NCBI GenBank assembly: GCA_030428385.1
Contig: JAUIDY010000059.1
Location: 1-37,610, forward strand
Direction: 5' to 3'
Length of the DNA: 37,610 nucleotides
DNA from: Rhodothermia bacterium
GTDB lineage: Bacteria; Bacteroidota; Rhodothermia; Rhodothermales; JAAAOL01
Both the position numbers and the translations under genes were made by a program. This document shows positions 1-7,576 of the stretch, piece after piece (within the stretch, counting starts at the first letter, position 1; the number at the start of each line of letters is the position of its first letter). The notes below the pieces were generated by a model. It was not told the origin of the DNA. It saw nothing but the letters and a program-made list of their open reading frames with translations, and did no database searches.

Positions 1-107
1 AGCGTCCCCGCACCCTGTTTCGTCTCACACCTGCGGGTCGGCGTGCGTTTGAAACCTATCACCAAACGATGCGCGAGGTGCTACGAGCCATCGATACCAC
101 TCCCTAA
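1..107 (+). CDS. C-terminal end of a winged-helix transcriptional regulator (partial)
   Basis: An open frame enters from the left edge (codons in phase with base 3) and stops at TAA 105-107. The 34 visible residues contain RPRTLFRLTPAGRRAFETYH followed by a helix-like tail. The R-T-x-Y/F-x-L-T-x-x-G-x-x-A-F pattern is the wing and last helix of MarR/ArsR-like winged-helix domains (PF13601, 'winged helix DNA-binding domain'), as I know that family. These small proteins are cytosolic DNA binders. The recognition helix lies outside the window, so target and effector cannot be inferred. It points toward the convergent ABM-domain gene, so the two are not co-transcribed. Confidence 0.6.
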   Translation, partial: RPRTLFRLTPAGRRAFETYHQTMREVLRAIDTTP

Positions 108-165
108 CTGAATCAACTGATAGGGTGTCTCCGCTGGAACATGCTGTTCGAGGTAGCGAGGTGGT

Positions 166-447
166 TCAGGAGTGATAATAGGCCCCTTTGGGCGGGGCAC
201 CTAGCAGCGGCATGATGGCCTGCATGTCTTCCTTGGGGAAATTCGCCAGCGACTGTTGATGCGCGGCGACGGAAACCCATCGTTCCAGGATCACAAACTT
301 GGTCGGGTTGTCCTGGTGGCGCAGCAATTCGCACGACACACAGCCTTCCGACCCGGCGATGTGGGGCAGGATTGATTGCAAAAAAGCGTACAGGGCGTCT
401 TCTTTTCCCTCAGCAGCTTCAAACTCGTTGAGACGGGTAATGGACAT
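166..447 (-). CDS. Antibiotic biosynthesis monooxygenase (ABM) domain protein
   Basis: This 93-residue protein has the length and pattern of a single ABM domain (PF03992), a ferredoxin-like dimeric alpha-beta barrel. Supporting features are an N-terminal strand (SITRLNEFEA), a helix with EDALYAFLQSILPHIAGSEG, the GCVSCELLRHQDNPTKFVILERW strand pair (central 'x-x-F-V-I-L-E-x-W' is typical), then AHQQSLANFPKEDM and the closing PLLG strand region. Family members include quinol monooxygenases of the YgiN type and many uncharacterised cofactor-free oxygenases. Nothing here fixes the substrate. It starts at ATG 447, 47 bases downstream of the sulfotransferase stop on the same strand, so the two may share a transcript. 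Family assignment is firm; an enzymatic role is inferred. Confidence 0.8.
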   Translation of the reverse strand: MSITRLNEFEAAEGKEDALYAFLQSILPHIAGSEGCVSCELLRHQDNPTKFVILERWVSVAAHQQSLANFPKEDMQAIMPLLGAPPKGAYYHS

Positions 448-494
448 GGCAGGGCGTTGTTTTCGGGTTTGCGGGCAGGCGACACAGGAATCGA

Positions 495-1319
495 TTACAC
501 CTCAAAGCCCCATTTCTCCACATCCACACCGAAGGTTTGATGCAACTGGCGCATGTCATCGCGTAGTACCCAATGAATATAGGCGCGCTCGGTGTCCGTT
601 AATCGCCGCTTTCCCAGGGCAGCTTTTTGGAGCCATCGCTTCCCGGCTTGGCGGACGGGTTTAGGCAACACGTTAAAGATTCCGCCCCGCCGCAAGCCAT
701 CCAGTCTTTTTTCGTACGTGTTTTTGACCTTGGTCTCATTCTTCACGGCATAGGCTTCCGGGAAATAAGTCGCCGACAGCCCAAGAAAGTCATAAACCGC
801 TTGCAGCGCCTGTGCAGGCGTCTCCTTGAGGGTGTCAAAATCGAGAAGCAGGATGTCGTCCGCAGAAAAAAAGCGGGTATATTGCTCAAGCTGAAAGTAG
901 TAGTTGCTCATGCAAAGGAGCAGGGTATCGGTGATATGCAACGGCCAGTTTGGATCCTTGGCCATCATATTATACTGGGATTCGATACGGGCAAAGGGAT
1001 CGCGGATGATATACACAAACCGGGGTCGGAGGCCATACGCCTTGATGCGCTCCGGGACGCCGCGCTCGCGGGGATATTTGGTATACCCGGTCGAAGCTTC
1101 CATCGCATAGCGGTGCACAGAGGGATCGAACGACCACAAGTCTTCATACTGCGCCACCACCCGTTGGTGACCCTGCCCCTGCGAAAAAAACTCCGGCTCC
1201 TTCACCGCCGCCGCGCAGAGTTCGGGATGCCCTTCCAGGTAACTGTACAACGAAGTGGTCCCGCTTTTCATAGCCCCAATAATCAACACATAGGCATCAG
1301 GCGGTATGGGGTGGGACAT
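495..1319 (-). CDS. PAPS-dependent sulfotransferase family protein
   Basis: The protein has both co-substrate signatures of cytosolic/Golgi-type sulfotransferases (PF00685/PF13469). The 5'-phosphosulfate loop IIGAMKSGTTSLYSYL lies about 15 residues from the start. The 3'-phosphate motif YIIRDPFARIESQYN lies near residue 110. Such enzymes move a sulfuryl group from PAPS to a hydroxyl or amine of a glycan, lipid or small molecule. Start choice: ATG at 1319 (274 aa) puts the first beta strand at the N-terminus. The longer frame to 1349 adds only MLCFSFPALP, with no ribosome site. No signal peptide or membrane segment, so it acts in the cytosol on precursors. The acceptor is unknown. A second sulfotransferase lies at 17504-18388. 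Confidence 0.88.
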   Translation of the reverse strand: MSHPIPPDAYVLIIGAMKSGTTSLYSYLEGHPELCAAAVKEPEFFSQGQGHQRVVAQYEDLWSFDPSVHRYAMEASTGYTKYPRERGVPERIKAYGLRPRFVYIIRDPFARIESQYNMMAKDPNWPLHITDTLLLCMSNYYFQLEQYTRFFSADDILLLDFDTLKETPAQALQAVYDFLGLSATYFPEAYAVKNETKVKNTYEKRLDGLRRGGIFNVLPKPVRQAGKRWLQKAALGKRRLTDTERAYIHWVLRDDMRQLHQTFGVDVEKWGFEV

Positions 1320-1471
1320 TGGCAAGGCAGGAAACGAGAAGCATAACAACGCGCGAAAGATACTGGCTGCTAACCCAGACCTGCAAAAGGCAAACGGGGT
1401 CCAACTAGCACCACCGAAAACCGCATCCTATCTTGCCGCCGGTCATTTTATTCACCCCATTCCCCCGTTCT

Positions 1472-2563
1472 ATGAAATACGTATGCCTGTTCCTTGTGCT
1501 CGTGCTGGGCCCCACTGCCAGCGCCTTCGCCCAATTCCAACCCCCGCGCTCCGATGAAGAGGTGGGCTACCACCAGTGGTGGTACGACCGCGGGCCGGGT
1601 GTGCCGCCGCTCAACAGCCCCGATGCGAAGGCGCTGCCCCGCATCGCCGTGCAGGGCAACCGCTTCGTCGATGCTGAGGGCGACACCGTGCTTTTCCGGG
1701 GCCTGTCGATCTCCGATCCCGACAAGCTGGCCAACCAGGGCCACTGGGGCAAGCCGTACTTCGAGCAGGTGAAAGCCATGGGCGCGATGATCGTCCGCAT
1801 CCCCATCCACCCGATTGCATGGCGCGAACGCACGCCCGAAAAATACCTGGAGCTGCTCGACGAAGCCATCGCGTGGTGCACCGAACTGGGCATGTATGTC
1901 GATATCGACTGGCACAGCATCGGCAACCTGCACATGGAACTGTACCAGAACCCGATGTACGAGACCACACAGAAAGAGACGTACGAGTTCTGGCGCATCA
2001 TCTCGCGGCGCTACAGCGGGCACAACACGGTGGCGTTTTACGAACTGTTCAATGAACCGACCGTGTACCGCGGGCAGTTGGGCAGCGCCTCGTGGGCCGA
2101 CTGGAAAGCCCTCAACGAGAACATCATCGGCATCATCCGCGCCTACGACACCGAGACGATTCCGCTGGTGGCGGGCTTCGACTGGGCCTACGACCTGACG
2201 CCGCTGCACCGCGACCCCATCAACGCCGAGGGCATCGGGTATGTGACGCACCCGTACGAGCACAAACGCACGCAGCCGTGGGAGCCCAAGTGGGAAGAAA
2301 ACTTCGGCTTTGCCGCAAACCGCTACCCGGTCGTCGCCACGGAGTTTGGCTTTGGGGTTCGCCCCGATGACCCGACACCGATCGAAGAGCATGAATATGG
2401 CAATGCCATCATCAACTACCTCGAAGGCAAAGGCATCAGCTGGATGTGTTGGGTCTTCGACGCCGAGTGGGGCCCGCGCATGATCCGCTCGTGGGAAACG
2501 TACGAACTAACCGGCGGCGGCGAGTTCTTTAAGATGGCGCTGCACGGGGAGATTCAGGATTGA
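1472..2563 (+). CDS. Secreted glycoside hydrolase family 5 (cellulase-like)
   Basis: A 363-residue protein starting at ATG 1472 with a clean Sec signal peptide (MKYVCLFLVLVLGPTASAFA, cut near residue 21). A GH5 TIM barrel (PF00150) follows. The acid/base is Glu195 in YELFNEP (the classic NEP motif), and the nucleophile is Glu291 in VVATEFG. VRIPIHP near residue 108 and DIDWHS near residue 144 match barrel strands 2-3, and SWMCWVFD near 323 is the aromatic strand-8 segment. It should hydrolyse or transfer beta-linked glycans (cellulose, mannan or similar) outside the inner membrane. It has neither a carbohydrate-binding module nor a T9SS tail. The frame could extend to a TTG at 1433, but that would bury the signal peptide. 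It converges on the BNR protein. Confidence 0.9.
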   Translation: MKYVCLFLVLVLGPTASAFAQFQPPRSDEEVGYHQWWYDRGPGVPPLNSPDAKALPRIAVQGNRFVDAEGDTVLFRGLSISDPDKLANQGHWGKPYFEQVKAMGAMIVRIPIHPIAWRERTPEKYLELLDEAIAWCTELGMYVDIDWHSIGNLHMELYQNPMYETTQKETYEFWRIISRRYSGHNTVAFYELFNEPTVYRGQLGSASWADWKALNENIIGIIRAYDTETIPLVAGFDWAYDLTPLHRDPINAEGIGYVTHPYEHKRTQPWEPKWEENFGFAANRYPVVATEFGFGVRPDDPTPIEEHEYGNAIINYLEGKGISWMCWVFDAEWGPRMIRSWETYELTGGGEFFKMALHGEIQD

Positions 2564-2656
2564 GTATGGGGGTGTTCGGGTTTGGGAGTATGGGGGTGTG
2601 GGCGTTTTGATTTTACACGCACACTCCCACACTCCCTAACACCCATACTCCCATAC
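2562..2656. repeat. G-rich heptad-like imperfect inverted repeat between convergent genes
   Basis: The 98 bases between the GH5 stop and the BNR-protein stop are built from repeats of GGGAGTATGG/GGGTGTGGG type on the left arm and the complementary C-rich version on the right. The core pairs 2584-2604 with about 2619-2639 (GGGAGT, TGGG, GTGTG and CGT blocks, few mismatches) around an AT-rich loop with TTTTGATTTTA. Because each flanking mRNA would carry the G-rich strand just after its stop codon, it could act as a bidirectional terminator or RNA/G-quadruplex structure. That role is inference. Confidence 0.65.
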
Positions 2657-2661
2657 CTAAC

Positions 2662-5600
2662 CTACTTGAGCAGCGTAAAGGTGCGGTGCAGGCGCTCGGT
2701 GCCCGCTTCGAGGCGGTACACGTACACGCCACTTGCCAGCGTGTTTGCGTTGAACCGCACCGTATGCTCACCCGCCGGGAAGTGGCCTTCGGCGGCGGTT
2801 GCGACGAGGCGGCCTTGCAGGTCATACACCTTCACCGTTACCTCGCTGGCTTGCTGGAGGGCAAACGGAATCGTGGTGCTCGGATTAAACGGGTTCGGAT
2901 AGTTCTGCTCCAGCGTGAAGCGGCTCGGCAGGTCATCGGCGCTTTCATTGGATACCGGCGCGTTGGGCTGGATTTGCAGGTTTTCGATGATCCAGCCGGG
3001 GCCGCCCGTTCCATCGGCATCAGCGAAGAGCCGGAAACGCAAGAACATCACCTCGCCGGGGGCAAAGGTATCGTGCAGCCGCAGCTCGTGGCTCACCAGC
3101 AGGCTTTCATCCACGTTCCCCGAGTTAAAGGCCGAGCGCCATCCGTCGTCGAACCGATGGTCATAGCCATCGGCGAGTGGAATCCAGGTGGCTCCGTCCA
3201 AGGACCCTTCCACCACCACATAATCCCGGAAGGAGGGGCTGCCAAAGGCGTCTTCATCGCTGAAGTCTCCCGGCTGGATCATGGCGATGTCTTCATAGAT
3301 CACCACCGCGTCGTCCGGGTTTTGGGCGATGAGGATGGGGGTGCGGAGTTGGTAGATGAGTTCGGTGTCGCTTGGATAAGGCGACGGGGTGGTGGTGAGC
3401 ACACCATTCCGGAAGGCACCCAGCACCGCACGGACACCCTGCGAGAAGCCGTTCCCCGTGAAGTCGGCGTTGTTTCCGTCATCGAAGTCGTTGGTATACG
3501 ACCGCTGGATCTCAACGGGCGGAAAGGCGGTCACGGGCGCGTCAAACGAGAAGAAGGCGCGTCCGTCTTTAAAGGCCGCTGCGCTTACAACAACATCGGT
3601 GGGTTCGGAGACTTCAAATGGCAATGTCACCAGGAACTGCCCGGCGCTTACGGCCTCCAGGCTGGCTTTTTGGGGCACGCCATCCACGGCTACCGCCAGC
3701 GAGTCATAGGCAGAACGGGCGCTTACTTGCAAATTAAACGACCCGCTCGGCGAGAAGCTGGCCCCATCGAGTCGAGGTGCCCGCACGACGTCGGGGTAGG
3801 CGTAGTCGGCCAGTTCGGGCAGTTGCACCGACCACACGCCGCGTCCGTGCGTGGCCACCACCACGTGGTCGTCCACAATAGAAAGCTGCCAGATGGACGC
3901 CGCCGGGAAGCCTGTTTCGGCCCGTGCCCACGTCTGCCCGGCATCGTCGGAGATAAAGAGGCCAATTTCGGTGCCAAGCCAGATAACATTGGTGTCAAAG
4001 GGCATCACCAGAAGGTCATAGGTGGCGACGTTGGGGAAGCCGTTGTCGCTCACGAGGGTGCTGGTGCCCTGGAAGGTGCCGGACAGGTCTTCCCATGTCT
4101 GGCCGAGGTCGGTGGTGCGCAGCAGCTTGGGCGTGCGGATCGAGAGGTCGTTGCCTGCACGGGAGGCGAAGAGCACAAAGCCCGTCTCGCGCTCGGTGGG
4201 ATGCGCTGCCATGCCGCTCACCGGCGACGAGACACCCGCCAGGTTAGGCGTGGGCGCAAACGACAGGCCGCCGTCTTCGGAGAGGAAGATGTTAAACCCG
4301 TTGCCCATGGCCCCACCACTCCACACAATCTGCGGATCGACCGGCGAAATAGCCACGGGAATGCGGTTGGTAGCGGTAAACCAGCGCCCCGTGTCCTCCA
4401 TCTCCGCCAGCCGCCAGTTCGCACCAAAGTCGTCGGAGCGCCAGATGCCGGAGTTGCCCGTGACGAACAGCAGGTCGGGGTCGTTTTGCACCTTCGAGAT
4501 GTTGGTGATGAACTTACCGCCCGCCGCAGCACTGCCGGTGTCGGTAAGGCCATTTACGGCGGCGTTCCACGACCGCCCGCCGTCTAGGCTGCGGTTCAGG
4601 CCGTTAAACTGCGTACCACCGATGATGAGGTTCGGGTCTTCGCCGTGCCACGCTACGGTAAAGCCGTCGCCGCCCAACTGTGGGAGCCACGAGGTGCCCG
4701 GGGCAGCGTTGATGCCACCGGGCGACCGCCAGGTGCCGTTGTCCTGCATGCCCCCGATAAATTCGGGCGCGCCGGGGCGCTTATCAGCCCCGTAGAACTG
4801 CGTGGTGTTATAGCCGCTGGCAAACTGGGTGGCTTCGAACCAGATGGTGCCACCATCATCGCTCCATGCCACCCCGCCGTCGTTGCCATTAACGATGCGG
4901 AAGGTGCCTTCGCCGCTAACACCCGTGACGATGGTCAGGTTGTGGTGGTCGGCATGCACGGTATTGCCTAAAACGGTAGTGTTGCGGCCTGGGCTTGCAC
5001 CCGCGGCTCCGGCCACCGTTACACGCACCATCTGCGTCTGACCTGCCGCAAAAAAGATATCTTCATCGAAGGGGTGCACCGCGACGGTGTTGTCGTACCA
5101 GCCCTGTCCGCCGAGCCAGTTCGGTCCGCCATTCGGTTCATTCACCACGGCCCACGTCTCGCCGAAGTCATTGGAAAGGTAGACATCGGTCGTTGCACCG
5201 CCGTTGTCAACAATGGCATACATGCGGTTCGGCGCAGACGGCGACACGGCCATTTCTATCCGGTTGCCGCCGTTGAAGGAGCTGAGATTTAATGTCTGCC
5301 GCCACGTCTGCCCGGCGTCGTCCGATTTGTATACGCCTGTGCTGTTCGAGGTGGCATATTGCAGGTTAAAGTTGGTTGGGTCAGCTACAATCTGCTGCTC
5401 CCGGTTGGGACCGCCCGCGCTCACCAGCGTCCAGGTAGCACCTCCATCAGCAGTGCGGTAGATGCCGAGGTTGTTGGCGGCCACGACCACATCGGGGTTG
5501 TTGGGATCGACGATGAGGCGGTTGACCGAGCGGAACTCGTCGCGCCCGGACGTCGACGCCAGTTGCTCCCATGTTTCGCCGCCGTCGGTGCTTTTCCAGA

Positions 5601-6210
5601 TACCCGCCCCGGCGACGGCGTCGGTGTTAAAGAAGCCTTCGCCTGTGCCCAGGTAAAAAATGTTGGGCTGCGACTCGCACTGCACCACCGTCACGGTGGC
5701 GAGGTTGGGTAGTTCTTCCGTGACGTGCCGCCACGTGCGGCCTGCGTCTTCGGTTTTCCACACGCCGCCACCGACAGAGCCTGCAAACCACGTGTTCAGC
5801 GAGGCATCGCGTACATCCACCACGATGCCACGTGTGCGCCCGCTCACGTTGGCGGGGCCGCGCTCCACCCAGTCGAGTTGCCGGTTGGCCCAGGTGCTGT
5901 TTTTGGCGAAGTCAAGCGTCTTGGCCTCTTTCAGCACGTCATACTGATACCCCACTTCATAGCGAGGCTTTTCGTCCCCGAGAAAGGTGCGGATCTGCTG
6001 ATGGTACAGCGCAATCTGGTCTGGCCCGTCTGATTTGGGCGCTTTGGGGTCGGTGCGCTGCGCCCGGAGTTGTGCCTTCCACGCCGACGGGGTGATGACC
6101 TCCGCTTCTGTTGTTGGTTGGTCGGAGGACGTGCCCGTGGGAGCGACGGCAAGCACGAGGAATACGAGTAACGCGGCGAGCAGGCCGCCGGGGATAAAGA
6201 GCTTTTTCAT
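2662..6210 (-). CDS. Large secreted Asp-box (BNR/VPS10-like) propeller protein with T9SS sorting domain
   Basis: A 1182-residue exported protein. Residues 1-25 form a signal peptide (MKKLFIPGGLLAALLVFLVLA). Residues about 125-790 hold at least ten Asp boxes of the S/T-x-D-x-G-x-x-W type, for example KTEDAGRTW, KSTDGGETW, RTADGGATW, KSDDAGQTW, SLDGGRSW, RSDDFGANW and ISDDAGQTW. These form one or two large beta-propellers as in sortilin/VPS10 and xyloglucanase-type folds. A beta-sandwich region with FDDGNNADF and a jelly-roll-like stretch follows (about 870-1080). The last 85 residues, starting LEQNYPNPFNPSTT and ending in RTFTLLK, are a T9SS type A sorting domain, so it is shipped across the outer membrane and probably surface-attached. 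No sialidase catalytic set (Arg triad, RIP motif) was visible, so binding or scaffold roles are as likely as hydrolysis. Confidence 0.88.
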   Translation of the reverse strand: MKKLFIPGGLLAALLVFLVLAVAPTGTSSDQPTTEAEVITPSAWKAQLRAQRTDPKAPKSDGPDQIALYHQQIRTFLGDEKPRYEVGYQYDVLKEAKTLDFAKNSTWANRQLDWVERGPANVSGRTRGIVVDVRDASLNTWFAGSVGGGVWKTEDAGRTWRHVTEELPNLATVTVVQCESQPNIFYLGTGEGFFNTDAVAGAGIWKSTDGGETWEQLASTSGRDEFRSVNRLIVDPNNPDVVVAANNLGIYRTADGGATWTLVSAGGPNREQQIVADPTNFNLQYATSNSTGVYKSDDAGQTWRQTLNLSSFNGGNRIEMAVSPSAPNRMYAIVDNGGATTDVYLSNDFGETWAVVNEPNGGPNWLGGQGWYDNTVAVHPFDEDIFFAAGQTQMVRVTVAGAAGASPGRNTTVLGNTVHADHHNLTIVTGVSGEGTFRIVNGNDGGVAWSDDGGTIWFEATQFASGYNTTQFYGADKRPGAPEFIGGMQDNGTWRSPGGINAAPGTSWLPQLGGDGFTVAWHGEDPNLIIGGTQFNGLNRSLDGGRSWNAAVNGLTDTGSAAAGGKFITNISKVQNDPDLLFVTGNSGIWRSDDFGANWRLAEMEDTGRWFTATNRIPVAISPVDPQIVWSGGAMGNGFNIFLSEDGGLSFAPTPNLAGVSSPVSGMAAHPTERETGFVLFASRAGNDLSIRTPKLLRTTDLGQTWEDLSGTFQGTSTLVSDNGFPNVATYDLLVMPFDTNVIWLGTEIGLFISDDAGQTWARAETGFPAASIWQLSIVDDHVVVATHGRGVWSVQLPELADYAYPDVVRAPRLDGASFSPSGSFNLQVSARSAYDSLAVAVDGVPQKASLEAVSAGQFLVTLPFEVSEPTDVVVSAAAFKDGRAFFSFDAPVTAFPPVEIQRSYTNDFDDGNNADFTGNGFSQGVRAVLGAFRNGVLTTTPSPYPSDTELIYQLRTPILIAQNPDDAVVIYEDIAMIQPGDFSDEDAFGSPSFRDYVVVEGSLDGATWIPLADGYDHRFDDGWRSAFNSGNVDESLLVSHELRLHDTFAPGEVMFLRFRLFADADGTGGPGWIIENLQIQPNAPVSNESADDLPSRFTLEQNYPNPFNPSTTIPFALQQASEVTVKVYDLQGRLVATAAEGHFPAGEHTVRFNANTLASGVYVYRLEAGTERLHRTFTLLK

Positions 6211-6289
6211 AGGTCAAGAGCAGATAAAGGGACCAGCAAACACGGTCGTCGTCACACACGCCATGCGCAACGGGCGACTCCAGAGCGTA

Positions 6290-6721
6290 TTACTCGGCCA
6301 TGCGGGTGCCGGTGTAGACATCCACCAGGTAGCCCGACGGTGCGCCGCCTTCGGCGGGCACGTTGCCAGGCGTCAGTTGGATTTGCAGGTACTGGTTGTC
6401 TTTCCACGTCACCGTCCCCTGAATGGCTTGTTCTTCCATCACCACGGTTTCATCGGCCAGCGTATAGACGAAATAGCTGCTCTGTTCCAGCGGTTGTTGG
6501 GGTGTCTTGGGCGTTTGGTGGAGGACCAGAATATGCGTGACGGCCTCGTTGGGGATGTACGTGATGGCGGCTTCGGTGCCATACCGGTCGGCGGCCATCT
6601 GTTCGAGTTCCTCCATCGGGACCTCCGTGTCGGTCCGGTCCTGCCCCTCATTGGAAGATGCACATGCGACCCAGAAAAGACAGGCTACAAGCACAAGCAG
6701 GTGGTAAGAGATACGGGTCAT
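6290..6721 (-). CDS. Small predicted lipoprotein, unknown function
   Basis: A 143-residue protein with a short basic start, a hydrophobic stretch (SYHLLVLVACLFWVAC) and two candidate lipidation cysteines. Cys14 follows a canonical LVA, and Cys20 follows WVA. Cys20 gives a more normal hydrophobic length and is followed by ASSNEGQD, a typical flexible linker. The remainder (about 45-143) looks like a small alpha/beta or all-beta domain with ITYIPNEAVTHILVLHQ and a C-terminal strand YLVDVYTG. I do not recognise a family. It lies 79 bases upstream of the BNR-propeller gene on the same strand, so the two may form an operon and the lipoprotein may help that secreted protein. That is inference from position only. 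Confidence 0.7.
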   Translation of the reverse strand: MTRISYHLLVLVACLFWVACASSNEGQDRTDTEVPMEELEQMAADRYGTEAAITYIPNEAVTHILVLHQTPKTPQQPLEQSSYFVYTLADETVVMEEQAIQGTVTWKDNQYLQIQLTPGNVPAEGGAPSGYLVDVYTGTRMAE

Positions 6722-6825
6722 AAAACCAGGAACGAAAGGGAGGGGAGGTTACGGGGGCGGCCATAGCCGCAGCGGCGGTGGTCGCAATATGCACCCTGCT
6801 TGGATGAAGTTCCACCCTGGTCATG

Positions 6826-6863
6826 CAAAAACGCCCCCACCAGCATCGCTGATGGGGGCGTTT
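6826..6863 (-). terminator. Intrinsic terminator of hsp20
   Basis: A stem of ACGCCCCCA (6831-6839) with CAGC pairs to GCTG and TGGGGGCGT (up to 6861) around an ATC loop, interrupted by one mismatch. On the minus strand the stem is followed by a T run (AAAAA at 6827-6831 on the plus strand). It lies 34 bases past the hsp20 stop. Confidence 0.85.
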
Positions 6864-6896
6864 CCACCGTTAACGGTGAGGTCTGTCGATTCCAGC

Positions 6897-7337
6897 TTAG
6901 CGGATCTCGATGCGGCGGGGTTTGCTTTCTTCGGCCTTCGGCACGACGATCGTCAGCACGCCGTCTTCGAAGTCCGCCGTGATGTCCTGCGTGCGGACCG
7001 TCTGCGGCAGGGTGAAGGCGCGGTAGAACCGTCCGTACGAGCGCTCGACGCGCACGAACTTTTTGTCTTCCTGCGTTTCTTCCATCCGGCGTTCGCCGCT
7101 CACCGTCAGCGTGCCGTCCTGGTAGTTGATTTCAATTTCATCCTTTTTCATGCCCGGCACGTCGGCATGCACGATGTAGGCATCTTCCGTCTCGGAAAGG
7201 TCTACACGTGGCGACCACGCAACGGAATCAGTGTTGTCGCTGTTGCGAACCGGAAAAATGTTCTCGAACAAGCTGTCGATTTCACGCTGCAGGTGACGCA
7301 TTTCGGTGTGGGGTGAGAAACGAATCAGGTTGGTCAT
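6897..7337 (-). CDS. hsp20: Small heat-shock protein, Hsp20/alpha-crystallin family
   Basis: A 146-residue cytosolic chaperone of the IbpA/Hsp20 family (PF00011) that holds unfolding proteins for refolding by DnaK/ClpB. The N-terminal arm is MTNLIRFSPHTEMRHLQREIDSLFENIF. The alpha-crystallin domain runs from about SPRVDLSETEDAYIV to the hallmark FEDGVLTIVVPK (the x-x-G-V-L signature). The C-terminal IEI tripeptide (RRIEIR) is the I-x-I anchor that docks into neighbouring subunits. ATG 7337 is chosen because it gives the usual family start; the frame upstream to 7409 adds 24 residues without homology-like character. It has its own terminator and a long upstream region with a sigma54-like promoter, so it is probably monocistronic and inducible. 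Confidence 0.93.
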   Translation of the reverse strand: MTNLIRFSPHTEMRHLQREIDSLFENIFPVRNSDNTDSVAWSPRVDLSETEDAYIVHADVPGMKKDEIEINYQDGTLTVSGERRMEETQEDKKFVRVERSYGRFYRAFTLPQTVRTQDITADFEDGVLTIVVPKAEESKPRRIEIR

Positions 7338-7410
7338 GGCTGTATGTAAGATCTTGTTATGGAATGGGTTGTGTAGTGCTTGGGTGTTAGCAAGCGCTAT
7401 CCATTCCATT

Positions 7411-7426
7411 CACAACCAGGGTGCCA
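7411..7426 (-). promoter_or_regulatory. Candidate sigma54 (-24/-12) promoter of hsp20
   Basis: Read on the minus strand, 7426 to 7411 is TGGCACCCTGGTTGTG. The RpoN consensus is TGGCAC-N5-TTGCA/T, so this has a perfect -24 box, exact spacing and TTGT at -12. Transcription would start near 7400, about 60 bases before the hsp20 ATG. The match is by eye. Whether this genome has rpoN is unknown. Confidence 0.45.
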
Positions 7427-7468
7427 ATCCTGTTGCCTTGCCATTTCGACAAACATCCTTGCGCGGCG

Positions 7469-7537
7469 TTGTCAGGCTGTCGCATGCGCTTGTCAGGATG
7501 GCAATCTCCGTGCTTTCAGATTGACAGGCTGCCTGTC
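7469..7537. promoter_or_regulatory. TGTC-box repeat array upstream of hsp20 (possible activator sites)
   Basis: TTGTCAGG occurs at 7469-7476 and again at 7490-7497. The two copies are exactly 21 bp apart, about two helical turns, with the palindrome CGCATGCG (7481-7488) between them. A perfect inverted repeat GACAGG-CTG-CCTGTC follows at 7523-7537. The group sits roughly 45-110 bp upstream of the sigma54-like element, the usual distance for enhancer-binding activator sites. It lies in the non-coding gap before the fahA stop. Confidence 0.45.
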
Positions 7538-7576
7538 GGACGTGCATACCCGTCCTGCGTTTTTGGCGGACACGGG

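Noticed and set aside
2686-4587. 633-residue open frame on the plus strand
   Set aside because: Antisense to the BNR/T9SS protein, whose repeats and sorting domain are unmistakable.
7360-7435. Possible CIRCE heat-shock operator near GCTTGCTAACACCCAAGCAC before hsp20
   Set aside because: It has pieces of the half-sites but not the TTAGCACTC-N9-GAGTGCTAA inverted repeat.
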